Positions 7,954 to 17,208 of a stretch of 64,000 nt of DNA are shown one piece after another. This DNA is from Nisaea sediminum (GTDB lineage Bacteria > Pseudomonadota > Alphaproteobacteria > Thalassobaculales > Thalassobaculaceae). The notes beneath the pieces were generated by a model that did no database searches, had not been told where the DNA came from, and saw only the letters and a program-made list of their open reading frames with translations. Positions within the stretch are counted from its first letter, which is position 1. Each line of letters opens with the position of its first letter. The stretch lies in assembly GCF_014904705.1 (NCBI RefSeq), contig NZ_JACZCQ010000003.1:1-64000 (forward strand), given 5' to 3'. A program made the translations under genes and the position numbers.

Positions 7954-8840
7954 TGCACCATCCCCATGCGGCGGCGCACCGCCTTGTCCGCGAAGCCGAC
8001 AATGGTGACCAGCATGGCGGCGAGGAAGGCCGCGCTCAGGAGCGCAGACCAGATCTGCACCGTTTGGCCGTAATAGGACCCCGCAAGCAGCCTCGCTCCG
8101 AGACCGGCAACGGCCCCGGTCGGCAGCTCGCCGACGATGGCGCCGACAAGGCTTGCGGCGATGGCAACCTTCATCGAGGTGAACAGGAACGGGATCGCGG
8201 ATGGCCAGCGCAGCTTCCAGAACGTCTGGAAAGAGGACGCGCTGTAGGTCCGCATCAGGTCGAGCTGCATCGGATCGGGCGAGCGCAGTCCTTTCACCAC
8301 GCCGACCGTGACCGGGAAGAAGGAGAGATAGGTCGAGATCATCGCTTTCGGGATCAGACCGGACACCCCGATCGCGTTCAGCACCACGATGACCATCGGC
8401 GCGATTGCGAGAATCGGGATGGTCTGCGAGGTGATGATCCAGGGCATCAGGCTGCGCTCGAGACTTTCCACGTGGATGATCGCCGCAGCCAGCACGATGC
8501 CGAGGACGGTGCCGATCAGAAACCCGAGCATGGTTGAAGAAAGCGTTATACCGGCATGATAAACAAGGCTTCTTTTAGACGTGACTTTCTTCTCGATCGT
8601 GGTCTGCCAGATCTCGACCGCGACCTGATGCGGCGCCGGCAGCACCGGACGCTTCTGGTTCAGGGTCGCGGCGACGAACTCGCCGGTGCTCCGCTCCACC
8701 TTGTCCCGCACGTCCTGATCGCGCTGGAACGGTGTGTTCAGCGCGACCGCCCCGGCATACCAGATGCCGAGCAGCACCAGCACCACGGTCAGAACCGCCG
8801 CTGCCTTTGAGTGCAGGAGATTACTCATCGTCATAAGCAT
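7950..8840 (-). CDS. ABC transporter permease
   Basis: A 296-residue permease of the binding-protein-dependent family. One N-terminal membrane segment (about residues 10-32) is followed by a periplasmic stretch of about 60 residues. A cluster of membrane segments then carries the cytoplasmic docking loop DLMRTYSASSFQTFWKLRWPSAIPF. It pairs with the longer permease downstream. The start at 8840 overlaps the end of the ATPase gene; ATG codons at 8834 and 8828 are alternatives. GGCGGGG stands before the first of these. Confidence 0.87.
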   Translation of the reverse strand: MLMTMSNLLHSKAAAVLTVVLVLLGIWYAGAVALNTPFQRDQDVRDKVERSTGEFVAATLNQKRPVLPAPHQVAVEIWQTTIEKKVTSKRSLVYHAGITLSSTMLGFLIGTVLGIVLAAAIIHVESLERSLMPWIITSQTIPILAIAPMVIVVLNAIGVSGLIPKAMISTYLSFFPVTVGVVKGLRSPDPMQLDLMRTYSASSFQTFWKLRWPSAIPFLFTSMKVAIAASLVGAIVGELPTGAVAGLGARLLAGSYYGQTVQIWSALLSAAFLAAMLVTIVGFADKAVRRRMGMVQ

Positions 8841-9666
8841 GCCCCGCCCGAAGCCCGTCGCGGACGCGGTGCGCGATATCGAGGAATTCAGGCGTCTCGC
8901 GGATATCCAGAGTCCGTTCGCGCGGCAGGTTGCACTCGATCACGTCATGCACCCTGCCCGGACGCGGCGACATCACGACGATCTTGGTCGAGAGGAAGAC
9001 CGCCTCGGGGATCGAGTGGGTGACGAAGATGACCGTCTTGTTGGTGCGGTCCCAGAGCCGGTTGAGCTGCTCGTTCAGATGGTCGCGGACGATCTCGTCG
9101 AGCGCCCCGAACGGCTCGTCCATCAGCAGGAGGTCCGGCTCGACCGCAAGCGCGCGGGCGATGGAGGCACGCTGTTGCATGCCGCCCGAAAGCTGCCAGG
9201 GAAACTTGCGTTCGAAACCGGCGAGGTTGACCAGTTCGAGATTGCGCCTGATGCGGTCCTCGCGTTCGCCCTTGTCGAGCCCCATGATCTCCAGCGGCAG
9301 CGCGACATTGCCGGCAATGGTCCGCCACGGATAGAGCGCCGCGGCCTGGAAGACATAGCCGTAGGCACGCGCCTTGCGCGCCTGCTCCGGCGACATGCCG
9401 TTGACCGAAATCGCCCCTGAGGTCGGCTGTTCGAGATCGGCGATCACGCGCAGCAGCGTGGTCTTGCCGCAGCCACTCGGTCCGATGAAGGAGACGAATT
9501 CGCCTCGCTCGACCGTGAGGTCGACATTGGAAAGCGCGTGAACCGGTCCGTCATTTGTCTCGAAGGTCAGGCAGAGATCGCGCGCCTCTATCACCCGGAA
9601 GGCCGGAGTTTCGCCCGCGCCGCTTGCCCCGAAAGCCGCGCCGGTTGCCTGCATGTCTGTCACCAT
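8821..9666 (-). CDS. ABC transporter ATP-binding protein, nitrate/sulfonate/pyrimidine type
   Basis: A 281-residue ATPase with Walker A GPSGCGKTT, signature LSGGMQQR, Walker B LLLMDEPFGALD and a switch histidine in FVTHSIPEA. It energises the two permeases encoded downstream. The ATG at 9666 is preferred because GGAG stands 5 bases upstream; a TTG at 9675 and an ATG at 9654 are alternatives. A gap of about 95 bases separates it from the dihydropyrimidinase gene, without a clear terminator, so the six genes probably form one transcript. Confidence 0.88.
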   Translation of the reverse strand: MVTDMQATGAAFGASGAGETPAFRVIEARDLCLTFETNDGPVHALSNVDLTVERGEFVSFIGPSGCGKTTLLRVIADLEQPTSGAISVNGMSPEQARKARAYGYVFQAAALYPWRTIAGNVALPLEIMGLDKGEREDRIRRNLELVNLAGFERKFPWQLSGGMQQRASIARALAVEPDLLLMDEPFGALDEIVRDHLNEQLNRLWDRTNKTVIFVTHSIPEAVFLSTKIVVMSPRPGRVHDVIECNLPRERTLDIRETPEFLDIAHRVRDGLRAGHAYDDE

Positions 9667-9760
9667 AGTCTCCAAACCGGCGGACCGGCCGGCACCCTCC
9701 GGCAGTCCGCTTCTATTTCGCTCTGCAAATCGCGGACGGCCTCGCCGCCCGCTTTCCGGC

Positions 9761-11215
9761 TCAGACCCCCGCCGGGATGTTCGCGGCGTCCCGCACGACC
9801 CGGCGCGGTGCCGTCAGCTCTTTCCATTTGGAGAGCGCGGTATTGGTTGCCGGATAGGGATCGCGGCCAACGAACTTGCCGCGTCCTTCCGCGGCATCGA
9901 CCTTGCCCTCGGTCGCGACCACATCGCCGCGGCTGATCGTGAACCGCGGCAGACCGTTCACCTCGATGCCCTCGAAAACATTGTAGTCGATCGCCGAGAC
10001 CTGGTTCTTTGCCGTGATCACCTTGGAGGCCTTCGGATCCCAGACCACGATGTCCGCGTCGGCTCCGACCAGGATCGCACCCTTTTTCGGATAAAGGTTC
10101 AGGATCTTGGCGATGTTCGTCGAGGTGACCGCGACAAACTCATTCGGCGTCAGACGTCCCGTGTTCACGCCCCGGGTCCAGAGTACCGGCAGGCGGTCTT
10201 CGAGCCCGCCCGTCCCATTCGGAATCTTGGTGAAGTCGCCGACCCCCATGCGCTTCTGCTTGGTCGTGAAGGCGCAATGATCGGTCGCCACGCACTGCAG
10301 GGACCCGGCCGCGAGGCCGTTCCAGAGGCCGTCCTGATGCAGCTTGCTGCGGAACGGAGGCGACATCACCCGGCGTGCCGCGTGATCCCAGTCCGGATGG
10401 GCGTACTCGCTCTCGTCCAGCACCAGGTGCTGGATCAGCGGCTCACCGAAGACCCGCTTGCCATTCTGACGCGCCCGGCGGATCGCCTCGTGCGCCTCCT
10501 CGCAGGAAACATGCACGATGTAGAGCGGCACGTTCGCCATGTCGGCGATCATGATCGCCCGGTTGGCGGCCTCGCCCTCGACTTCCGGCGGACGGGAATA
10601 GGCATGTGCCTCCGGCCCGTTATTGCCTTCCTCCAGCAGTTTCTGCTGCAGATGGGCGACGACGTCGCCGTTCTCCGCATGCACCAGCGGCATGGCGCCA
10701 AGGTCCGCGCAGCGGCGGAACGAGGCGTACATCTCGTCGTCGTCCACCATCAGCGCGCCCTTGTAGGCCATGAAATGCTTGAAGGTGTTGATGCCCCGCT
10801 TCACCACCTGCTGCATCTCGTCGAAGACCTGCTCCGACCACCAGGTGATGGCCATGTGATAGGAATAATCGGTGACCGCCTTCGAAGCCTTCTGGTCCCA
10901 GCTCTGCAGCGCCTGCATCAGCGACTGGTCCGGCACCGGCAGGCAGAAATCGACCAGCATGGTGGTGCCGCCGGAGACCGCGGCGGACGTCCCGCTATGG
11001 TAATCGTCGGCCGAATAGGTGCCCATGAAGGGCATTTCCATGTGCGTGTGCGGGTCGATGCCGCCCGGCATGATGTAGCAGCCGGTCGCATCGATCGTCT
11101 GGTCGCCCTTCAGGTCCTTGCCGATCTGGGTGATGACACCGCCCTCGATCAGGACGTCGGATACGTAGCTGTAATCGGCGGTGACGATGGTCCCGCCCTT
11201 GATCACCTTAGACAT
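9761..11215 (-). CDS. hydA: dihydropyrimidinase (D-hydantoinase)
   Basis: A 484-residue cyclic amidohydrolase that opens 5,6-dihydrouracil/dihydrothymine to N-carbamoyl-beta-amino acids, the second step of reductive pyrimidine breakdown. Binuclear zinc ligands are visible: His56 and His58 (DPHTHME), the carboxylated Lys152 (FMAYKG), His179 (VHAENG), His235 (YIVHVS) and Asp312 (ATDHCAF). The start at 11215 (MSKVIKGG) has AGGAGAG upstream. It is the second gene of the operon, 26 bases after the carbamoyl hydrolase. Homologues are also called phenylhydantoinase; the flanking preTA genes favour the pyrimidine role. Confidence 0.93.
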   Translation of the reverse strand: MSKVIKGGTIVTADYSYVSDVLIEGGVITQIGKDLKGDQTIDATGCYIMPGGIDPHTHMEMPFMGTYSADDYHSGTSAAVSGGTTMLVDFCLPVPDQSLMQALQSWDQKASKAVTDYSYHMAITWWSEQVFDEMQQVVKRGINTFKHFMAYKGALMVDDDEMYASFRRCADLGAMPLVHAENGDVVAHLQQKLLEEGNNGPEAHAYSRPPEVEGEAANRAIMIADMANVPLYIVHVSCEEAHEAIRRARQNGKRVFGEPLIQHLVLDESEYAHPDWDHAARRVMSPPFRSKLHQDGLWNGLAAGSLQCVATDHCAFTTKQKRMGVGDFTKIPNGTGGLEDRLPVLWTRGVNTGRLTPNEFVAVTSTNIAKILNLYPKKGAILVGADADIVVWDPKASKVITAKNQVSAIDYNVFEGIEVNGLPRFTISRGDVVATEGKVDAAEGRGKFVGRDPYPATNTALSKWKELTAPRRVVRDAANIPAGV

Positions 11216-11241
11216 GAGCTCTCTCCTGTATCGCTTTGTTT

Positions 11242-12492
11242 TTATTCGACGATCTGGGCTGTTTCGACGACCGCATGGAACAGCACGTCCGCCCCCGCGG
11301 TCGCCCATTCCTTCGTGATTTCCTCGTCCTCGTTATGGCTGAGCCCATCGACGCAGGGGCACATGACCATTGCGGTCGGCGCCACCCGGTTGATCCAGCA
11401 GGCATCGTGCCCGGCGCCGGAGACGATGTTCCGGTGCGAATAGCCGAGTTCCTCGGCCGCATTGCGGATCGCCGTGACGCAACCCTCGTCGAAAGTGACC
11501 GGATCGAAGCCGCCGGTCTGCTCGATCTCCAGCCCGAGGCCGATCTCGTCGGCGATCTCCTTCGCCCCCTTGCGGAGCTTTGCGTCCATCTCTTCGAGAT
11601 TGGCCTTGTCCGGATGGCGGAAGTCGACGGTGAAGACGGTCTTGCCAGGGATGATGTTCCGGGAGTTCGGATAGAGCTCCAGATGCCCGATCGCGCCGAC
11701 CCCGTTCGGACCGTGCTCGAGCGCGATCCTGTTCACCAGCTCGGTGATCCGCGCCATGCCAAGGCCGGCATTGATCCGCTTCGGCATCGGGGTGGAGCCG
11801 GTGTGGCTCTCCTTGCCAGTGAGCGTGATCTGGATCCATTTCAGGCCCTGGCCGTGGGTCACCACGCCGATATCGATATTCTCGTCCTCGAGGATCGGGC
11901 CCTGCTCGATATGCAGCTCGAAGAAGGCGTGCAGCTTGCGCTCGCCGACCGGCTCGTCGCCCTTGAAACCGATCCGCTCCAGCTCGTCGCCGAGCTTCTT
12001 GCCCTCGGCGTCGGTCCGCTCGTAGGCCCATTCCTGCGTGTGGACGCCGGCGAAGACGCCGGAAGCGACCATCGCGGGGGCAAAACGTGTGCCCTCCTCG
12101 TTGGTCCAGTTCACAACCTCGATCGGATGTTTGGTCTTGATGCCGAGATCGTTCAACGTCCGGATCACCTCCAGCCCGCCGAGCACGCCGAGCACGCCGT
12201 CATACTTGCCGCCGGTCGGCTGAGTGTCGAGATGGGAGCCGACCATAACCGGCAGAGCCGACGGGTCCGTGCCCTCACGCCGGGCGAACATATTACCCAT
12301 GCTGTCGACGCCCATGGTGAGGCCCTGCTCGCCGCACCATCTCGCGAACAGCTCGCGCCCTTCCTTGTCGGAATCCGTCAGCGTCTGGCGGTTATTGCCG
12401 CCGCGGACGCCCGGTCCGATCTTCGCCATTTCCATGAGGCTGTCCCACAGCCGCTGACCATTGATCCGGATATTGCTTGCCGGCTCGCTCAT
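11242..12492 (-). CDS. Zn-dependent N-carbamoyl amino acid hydrolase (beta-ureidopropionase type)
   Basis: A 416-residue M20-family amidohydrolase of the AtzC/HyuC/PydC type, expected to release beta-alanine (or beta-aminoisobutyrate), CO2 and ammonia from the N-carbamoyl product of dihydropyrimidinase. Metal ligands are His87 and Asp98 (GSHLDTQ, YDGV), Glu132/133 (TNEEGTRF), His194 (ELHIEQGP) and His386 (LSHNEDE). A dimerisation domain lies between about residues 215 and 330. It is the first gene of the minus-strand operon, preceded by a divergent region with a RutR-box-like palindrome and then rutR. Allantoate amidohydrolase and L-carbamoylase are alternatives, but the neighbours favour the pyrimidine pathway. 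Confidence 0.9.
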   Translation of the reverse strand: MSEPASNIRINGQRLWDSLMEMAKIGPGVRGGNNRQTLTDSDKEGRELFARWCGEQGLTMGVDSMGNMFARREGTDPSALPVMVGSHLDTQPTGGKYDGVLGVLGGLEVIRTLNDLGIKTKHPIEVVNWTNEEGTRFAPAMVASGVFAGVHTQEWAYERTDAEGKKLGDELERIGFKGDEPVGERKLHAFFELHIEQGPILEDENIDIGVVTHGQGLKWIQITLTGKESHTGSTPMPKRINAGLGMARITELVNRIALEHGPNGVGAIGHLELYPNSRNIIPGKTVFTVDFRHPDKANLEEMDAKLRKGAKEIADEIGLGLEIEQTGGFDPVTFDEGCVTAIRNAAEELGYSHRNIVSGAGHDACWINRVAPTAMVMCPCVDGLSHNEDEEITKEWATAGADVLFHAVVETAQIVE

Positions 12493-12640
12493 CCAAGACT
12501 CTCCTGTCCGCTCCGTCCCGGGACCGGGACATTCCGCGCTTTCGGTCCTAAGCCCATGTCATCAAACAAGACTTTGACCGTTAACGATTTTTGAGAGCAT
12601 TTGTCTTCATGCTCTTCTGCCAGTATAAGCAAAGACAAGT

Positions 12641-12656
12641 TTGACCAATCGATCAA
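12641..12656. promoter_or_regulatory. RutR-box-like operator
   Basis: TTGACCAATCGATCAA matches the known RutR consensus TTGACCA-NN-TGGTCAA at 12 of 14 defined positions. It lies between the divergent carbamoyl hydrolase operon (start 12492) and rutR (start 12794), so it can serve both autoregulation and pathway control. A further TTGACC half-site occurs at 12574-12579. The 301-base intergenic region shows nothing else I can name. Confidence 0.7.
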
Positions 12657-12793
12657 GATCAAAGTGTAGGCAATCCGCGGCCTTCACTGCCCGGAAATCA
12701 CGCAGGCAATCCCACGACCGACATGACCTTCACCTTCCCGTCTTCACTGCGCCTCTCGAGCGCTCTCGCCGCCGCCGAAAACGGTGCCGCGTA

Positions 12794-13429
12794 ATGGCCG
12801 CCGTCACCGGAGAGACTCCGCGCACACGCATTCAGCAGGAGAACCGCGAGCGCATCCTCAAAGCGGCGCTCGACATGTTTTCGCGCTCCGGATACCGCGG
12901 CACCACGCTCGACCAGATTGCCTCGGCCGCCGGGATGTCCAAGCCGAACATGCTCTACTACTTCCGCACCAAGGAAGAGCTCTACCGGAGTGTCCTGCAG
13001 GAGACCCTCGACGACTGGCTGACGCCGTTCGCGAAACTCGATCCCGAGGGCGATCCGAGCGCCGAACTCGGCGCCTACATTTCCGCAAAACTGGCTCATG
13101 CCCGCATCAATCCGAAAGCCTCCCGCCTCTTCGCCAATGAGATCCTTCAGGGTGCGCCCCTGCTGGAGAAAACCCTGAAGGGCCGGCTGAAGGACCTCGT
13201 CGAGGAAAAGTCCAAGGCGATCCGGACCTGGATCGCCGCCGGCAAGATGGTGCCGATCGAACCTCTGCACCTGATCTACATGATCTGGGCCGCGACCCAG
13301 CATTACGCCGATTTCGAAACCCAGATGGATGCACTCGAAGGCACCGAACCGGGGACCCGCGAGAAACGCTTCGAAAACGCCGAGCGGACCTTGTTCACCG
13401 TTCTCTTCAATGGCCTGAAACCGCGTTAA
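12794..13429 (+). CDS. rutR: TetR-family transcriptional regulator RutR
   Basis: A 211-residue TetR-type repressor, almost the length of E. coli RutR (212). The N-terminal helix-turn-helix (RERILKAALDMFSRSGYRGTT, LDQIASAAGMSKPNMLYYF) and the C-terminal ligand domain, including HLIYMIWAATQHYADF, resemble RutR closely. RutR responds to uracil or thymine and controls pyrimidine use. It is divergent from the catabolic operon and near preTA. The ATG at 12794 is the first codon consistent with homology; the frame is open upstream to 12641 but that part is not protein-like. The ribosome-binding site is weak. Confidence 0.87.
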   Translation: MAAVTGETPRTRIQQENRERILKAALDMFSRSGYRGTTLDQIASAAGMSKPNMLYYFRTKEELYRSVLQETLDDWLTPFAKLDPEGDPSAELGAYISAKLAHARINPKASRLFANEILQGAPLLEKTLKGRLKDLVEEKSKAIRTWIAAGKMVPIEPLHLIYMIWAATQHYADFETQMDALEGTEPGTREKRFENAERTLFTVLFNGLKPR

Positions 13430-13469
13430 GAACGCCCGCCAAGCGATTCTTTTTCATTCAAAAACAACC

Positions 13470-13553
13470 GTGATCCCGGACTTGATCCGGGACCTTGCGG
13501 AGCCGGGACTGAGCCCTTCGGCTACGAGGTCCCGGCTCTGCGGCCGGGATGAC
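13470..13553. repeat. dispersed palindromic element, copy 1
   Basis: An 84-base element begins GTGATCCCGG and ends CCGGGATGAC, so its ends are inverted copies of each other. Inner segments (GATCCGGGACC, GGTCCCGGCTC) can also pair, giving a long imperfect hairpin. A second copy with the same ends and a different middle occurs at 52701-52780. It lies between rutR and preA, both ending here, where it may also act as a bidirectional transcription end. Confidence 0.75.
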
Positions 13554-13564
13554 GGCGCATATAA

Positions 13565-14869
13565 TTACTCCGCAGCCACCCGCATCGGGTTGTTCGGATG
13601 CGTCGTCCAGTTGCCGTATTCCGGATTGATCGGCTGGCCGGTGCGCGCGTCGACACCCTCGGTCAGATGCTCCATCGTGATACAGCCCTCGACCGGGCAG
13701 ACGCTGACACAGAGATTGCAGCCGACGCATTCCGCGTCGTTCACTTCGAAATGCCGCTGGCCGTCCTTCTCCGCCCAGATCGCCTGGTGAGAGGTGTCCT
13801 CGCAGACGATATGGCAGCGGCCGCACTTGATGCAGCTCTCCTGGTCGATCCGCGCCTTCACGACATAGTTCAGGTTCAGATACTGCCAGTCGGTGACGTT
13901 TGGAACGGCAAGGCCGACGAACTGGTCGATGGAGGTATAGCCCTTCCCGTCCATCCAGTCGGAGAGCCCGGACTTCATCTCCTCGACGATCTTGAAGCCG
14001 TAGGTCATCGCGGCCGTGCAGACCTGCACCGTGCCGGCGCCCATCGCCATGAACTCGGCGGCGTCGCGCCAGGTCGTGATGCCGCCAATGGCGGAGATCG
14101 GCAGGTCCTTCGTCTCCGCATCGCGGGCGATCTCGGAGACCATGCTGAGCGCGATCGGCTTCACCGCCGGGCCGCAATAGCCGCCATGGGTGCCCTTGCC
14201 GTCGATATGCGGGCTCGGCGCCATGATGTCGAGATCCACACCCATGACCGAGTTAATGGTGTTGATCAGGGAAACCGCGTCCGCCCCACCCTTCTTCGCC
14301 GCCCGCGCGGGCTGACGGACATCCGTGATGTTCGGCGTCAGCTTCACGATCACCGGCATGCGGGTGTTCTGCTTGCACCAGCGCGCGACCATCTCGACAT
14401 ATTCAGGCACTTGGCCCACTGCCGCCCCCATGCCGCGCTCCGACATCCCGTGCGGGCAACCGAAATTGAGCTCGATCCCGTCAGCGCCAGTCTCCTCGAC
14501 CAGCGGCAGGATCTTTTTCCAGGCCTCTTCCTCGCAGGGAACCATCAGCGAGACGACGATCGCCCGGTCCGGCCAGGCCTTCTTCACCGCCTTGATTTCG
14601 CGAAGGTTCACCTCCAGCGGCCGGTCGGTGATCAGCTCGATGTTGTTGAGGCCGATCAGGCGCCGGTCGTTTGAATGCACGGCGCCATAGCGCGGGCCGT
14701 TGACGTTCACGATATGCGGATCCTCGCCGAGCGTCTTCCAGACGACGCCGCCCCAGCCCGCTTTAAAGGCGCGGGTGACGTTGACCTCCCGGTCGGTCGG
14801 CGGTGCGGAGGCCAGCCAGAACGGGTTGGGGGATTTGATACCAAGGAAATTGGTCTGCAGATTTGCCAT
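13565..14869 (-). CDS. preA: NAD-dependent dihydropyrimidine dehydrogenase subunit PreA
   Basis: A 434-residue flavin/iron-sulfur protein that, with PreT, reduces uracil or thymine to the dihydro form. Residues 1 to about 310 form the FMN TIM barrel of the dihydroorotate dehydrogenase type, with the active-site loop NFGCPHGMSERGMG. The C-terminal ferredoxin module has two 4Fe-4S sets, CIKCGRCHIVC and CVGCNLCVSVCP. The start at 14869 has GGAGAAAG upstream. It follows preT by 20 bases, in one minus-strand operon. The carboxy end reaches the repeat at 13470-13553. Confidence 0.93.
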   Translation of the reverse strand: MANLQTNFLGIKSPNPFWLASAPPTDREVNVTRAFKAGWGGVVWKTLGEDPHIVNVNGPRYGAVHSNDRRLIGLNNIELITDRPLEVNLREIKAVKKAWPDRAIVVSLMVPCEEEAWKKILPLVEETGADGIELNFGCPHGMSERGMGAAVGQVPEYVEMVARWCKQNTRMPVIVKLTPNITDVRQPARAAKKGGADAVSLINTINSVMGVDLDIMAPSPHIDGKGTHGGYCGPAVKPIALSMVSEIARDAETKDLPISAIGGITTWRDAAEFMAMGAGTVQVCTAAMTYGFKIVEEMKSGLSDWMDGKGYTSIDQFVGLAVPNVTDWQYLNLNYVVKARIDQESCIKCGRCHIVCEDTSHQAIWAEKDGQRHFEVNDAECVGCNLCVSVCPVEGCITMEHLTEGVDARTGQPINPEYGNWTTHPNNPMRVAAE

Positions 14870-14889
14870 GATCTTTCTCCCGATCCGGC

Positions 14890-16233
14890 TCAGGCGCCCG
14901 TCAGCGCCGCATGGATGGAAAGCGCGGCCTGTTTGCCGTCCTCGACCGCGGCGACGGTCAGATCCTCGCCGCCTGCAATCGCGTCACCGCCGGCCCAGAC
15001 CTTCGGATGGCTGGTGCGGCGGTCGGCACCGGCCTTGATCCGCCCGCCCTCGAGCGCGATCTCCGCCTTGGCCCCCTTGAGCGGCGCCGGCACGAAGGTC
15101 TGACCGATCGCCTTCATCACCATGTCGGCCTCGAGCGTGTAGCGCTCGCCGGTATCGACCAGCTTGCCGCCCTCGTCCCGGGTCTTCATGAAGCTGATGG
15201 CGGCGGCCTTGCCGTCCGCCCCCGCCTCGATCTTCTCGGGCCGGGCCCAATACCGCAACACGACCCCTTTGTCTTTCGCCAGCGACTGCTCGTAGGCGCT
15301 CGCATTCATCCGGTCGGCGCCCCGGCGATAGACCAGCGTCACGTCCTCCGCCCCGAGCAGTTTCGACTGCACGGCAGCGTCGATCGCCGTCATGCCGCCG
15401 CCGATCACGACGACACGGCGTCCGACCGCGACCTTTGCAAGAGCGGGCGCCTGTCGAAGGTCCTCGATAAAATCGACCGCATCGACGACGCCTTCGAGCT
15501 GCTCGCCAGCGATGTCGAGACCGTTTGTCGCCCCGAGACCGAGACCGAGGAAGACCGCATCGTACTCAGCGACAAGCGCATCCAGTGTGACATCACGACC
15601 GAGCGCCATGCCTGTCTTCAGCTCGATCCCGCCGATGGAGAGCACGAAATCGAGTTCGCGCCGAGCAAACTCATCGACTGCCTTGTAGGCGGCGATGCCG
15701 TATTCGTTAAGCCCGCCGCCTTTCGGTTTCGCCTCAAAGATCGTGACGTCGTGCCCGTGCATGGCGAGGCGGTGCGCGCAGGAGATCCCTGCAGGACCGG
15801 CACCAACCACGGCAACCTTCCTGCCGGTCGGCGCCGCGCGTTCAAACGGATGGACACCGGCCGCCATCAGATGATCCGTCGCATAGCGCTGAAGCTCTCC
15901 GATCCGTACCGGCTTCTGTTCCGCCGTCTCGCGGACGCAGGCCTGCTCGCAGAGCGTCTCCGTCGGACAGACCCGGGCACACATCCCGCCGAGGATGTTC
16001 GCACTGAGGATCGTCTTTGCAGAGCCGGACGGGTTGTCGGTCAGGATCTGCCGGATGAAGAGCGGAATGTCGATGCCTGTCGGACAGGCCGTCACGCACG
16101 GCGCGTCATGGCAGAAATAGCATCGGTCCGCCTCGACATAGGCTTCGTGTTTGCTGAGCAGCGGGTGGAGATCGGCGAAATTCGACTCGACCTCCGCCGG
16201 GGACAGACGGTCCCCACGGATATCAGACGGCAT
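14890..16233 (-). CDS. preT: NAD-dependent dihydropyrimidine dehydrogenase subunit PreT
   Basis: A 447-residue partner of PreA, related to the small subunit of glutamate synthase. It passes electrons from NAD(P)H through FAD and 4Fe-4S clusters. N-terminal cysteines CYFCHDAPC, CPTGIDIP and CARVCPTETLCEQAC bind the clusters. The FAD-binding motif is VAVVGAGPAGISCAHRLA and the pyridine nucleotide motif is VVVIGGGMTAIDAA. The start at 16233 (MPSDIRGD) has AGGAGAG upstream; a longer frame to 16266 lacks support. A RutR-box-like site stands 40 bases upstream. Confidence 0.92.
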   Translation of the reverse strand: MPSDIRGDRLSPAEVESNFADLHPLLSKHEAYVEADRCYFCHDAPCVTACPTGIDIPLFIRQILTDNPSGSAKTILSANILGGMCARVCPTETLCEQACVRETAEQKPVRIGELQRYATDHLMAAGVHPFERAAPTGRKVAVVGAGPAGISCAHRLAMHGHDVTIFEAKPKGGGLNEYGIAAYKAVDEFARRELDFVLSIGGIELKTGMALGRDVTLDALVAEYDAVFLGLGLGATNGLDIAGEQLEGVVDAVDFIEDLRQAPALAKVAVGRRVVVIGGGMTAIDAAVQSKLLGAEDVTLVYRRGADRMNASAYEQSLAKDKGVVLRYWARPEKIEAGADGKAAAISFMKTRDEGGKLVDTGERYTLEADMVMKAIGQTFVPAPLKGAKAEIALEGGRIKAGADRRTSHPKVWAGGDAIAGGEDLTVAAVEDGKQAALSIHAALTGA

Positions 16234-16272
16234 AATCTCTCCTGTTCGATCACGGTGCATTTGCACTCGTTT

Positions 16273-16288
16273 TTTACTATCTGATCAA
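16273..16288. promoter_or_regulatory. second RutR-box-like operator, before preT
   Basis: TTTACTATCTGATCAA agrees with the RutR consensus TTGACCA-NN-TGGTCAA at 11 of 14 positions. It sits 40 bases upstream of preT and about 90 bases upstream of the divergent hydrolase. It would link preTA to the same regulator as the carbamoyl hydrolase operon. Confidence 0.5.
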
Positions 16289-16379
16289 AAAACAGGTTTG
16301 CCGTCAATTCGAACAAGCGCCGTGCGAAACAACTTGTGCTGCGATCTTTCCCGTAATTAATTTCAGCTATTAAGTTCCT

Positions 16380-17198
16380 ATGTCCGGGCACGACATGAGC
16401 TCCGAGACTGAAATCATTTCCGGCAAGGCACGATTGGCCGCAACTGTCCGTGGTAACGGTCATCCGGTCGTCTTCCTGCATGCAGCGGTCGCGGACAGCC
16501 GCATGTGGACCGCACAATGCGAGGGCTTGTCAGCGACACATCGTGCCATCGCCTATGACCGCAGGGGCTTTGGCAAGAGCGAGGCCGCTCCCGAGGAGCA
16601 TTCGTCGGTCGAAGACCTGATGACCGTTATCGACAAGCTGGGCGACGGGAGTCCCGTCACTCTCGTCGGATGCTCGCAGGGAGGCCAGATTGCACTGGAT
16701 GCTGCACTCAGATATCCGGCGCGCGTCCATTCTCTGGTGCTCATAGCCCCGAATGTAAGCGGGTCGCCCGCCCCCAGTTATCCGGCACCGGTGGCCTCGC
16801 TCATGGAAGAGATCAGACACGCCGAGACCAAGCGCGATGTCGATCGGGTCAACGACCTCAAAGCGCGTGTCGTGCTGGACGGCGCCCTGTCACAGCCTGG
16901 GCGTGTCACAGAACCGGCGCGCGCGCTCTTCCTTGAGATGAACGGCACCGTGCTCCGCAAGCCGTCACCGGGGAGCAACACGGACAGTGAAGACGCCTAC
17001 CATCGCCTGCACGAGATACGGGCTAGGTCGCTGGTGATCTGGGGCGATCTGGATTTCCCGCATGTTCAAGAACGGTGCCGCAAGGTCGCGGACGGGATCC
17101 GGGACGGATCACACATTGTCCTCCGCAATGCGGCTCACCTCCCCAGCATGGAGGCACCGGAAACAATAACCGGACTACTGAGGGACTTCCTTCAGTAA
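16380..17198 (+). CDS. alpha/beta-fold hydrolase
   Basis: A 272-residue alpha/beta hydrolase, divergent from preT. The oxyanion region is VVFLHAAVADSRMW, the nucleophile elbow is GCSQGG, the acid residue is probably in WGDLDFPHV, and the base histidine is in NAAHLPSMEAPE. The YDRRGFGKSE loop is typical of the family. Substrate is unknown. It shares the upstream region with preT, so it may respond to RutR, but a direct role in pyrimidine breakdown is not evident. ATG codons at 16380 and 16395 are both possible, neither with a strong ribosome-binding site. Confidence 0.8.
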   Translation: MSGHDMSSETEIISGKARLAATVRGNGHPVVFLHAAVADSRMWTAQCEGLSATHRAIAYDRRGFGKSEAAPEEHSSVEDLMTVIDKLGDGSPVTLVGCSQGGQIALDAALRYPARVHSLVLIAPNVSGSPAPSYPAPVASLMEEIRHAETKRDVDRVNDLKARVVLDGALSQPGRVTEPARALFLEMNGTVLRKPSPGSNTDSEDAYHRLHEIRARSLVIWGDLDFPHVQERCRKVADGIRDGSHIVLRNAAHLPSMEAPETITGLLRDFLQ

Positions 17199-17208
17199 GG
17201 GGCCAGCA

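Noticed and set aside
12574-12589. Third RutR site
   Set aside because: Only the left half TTGACC matches; the right half does not.
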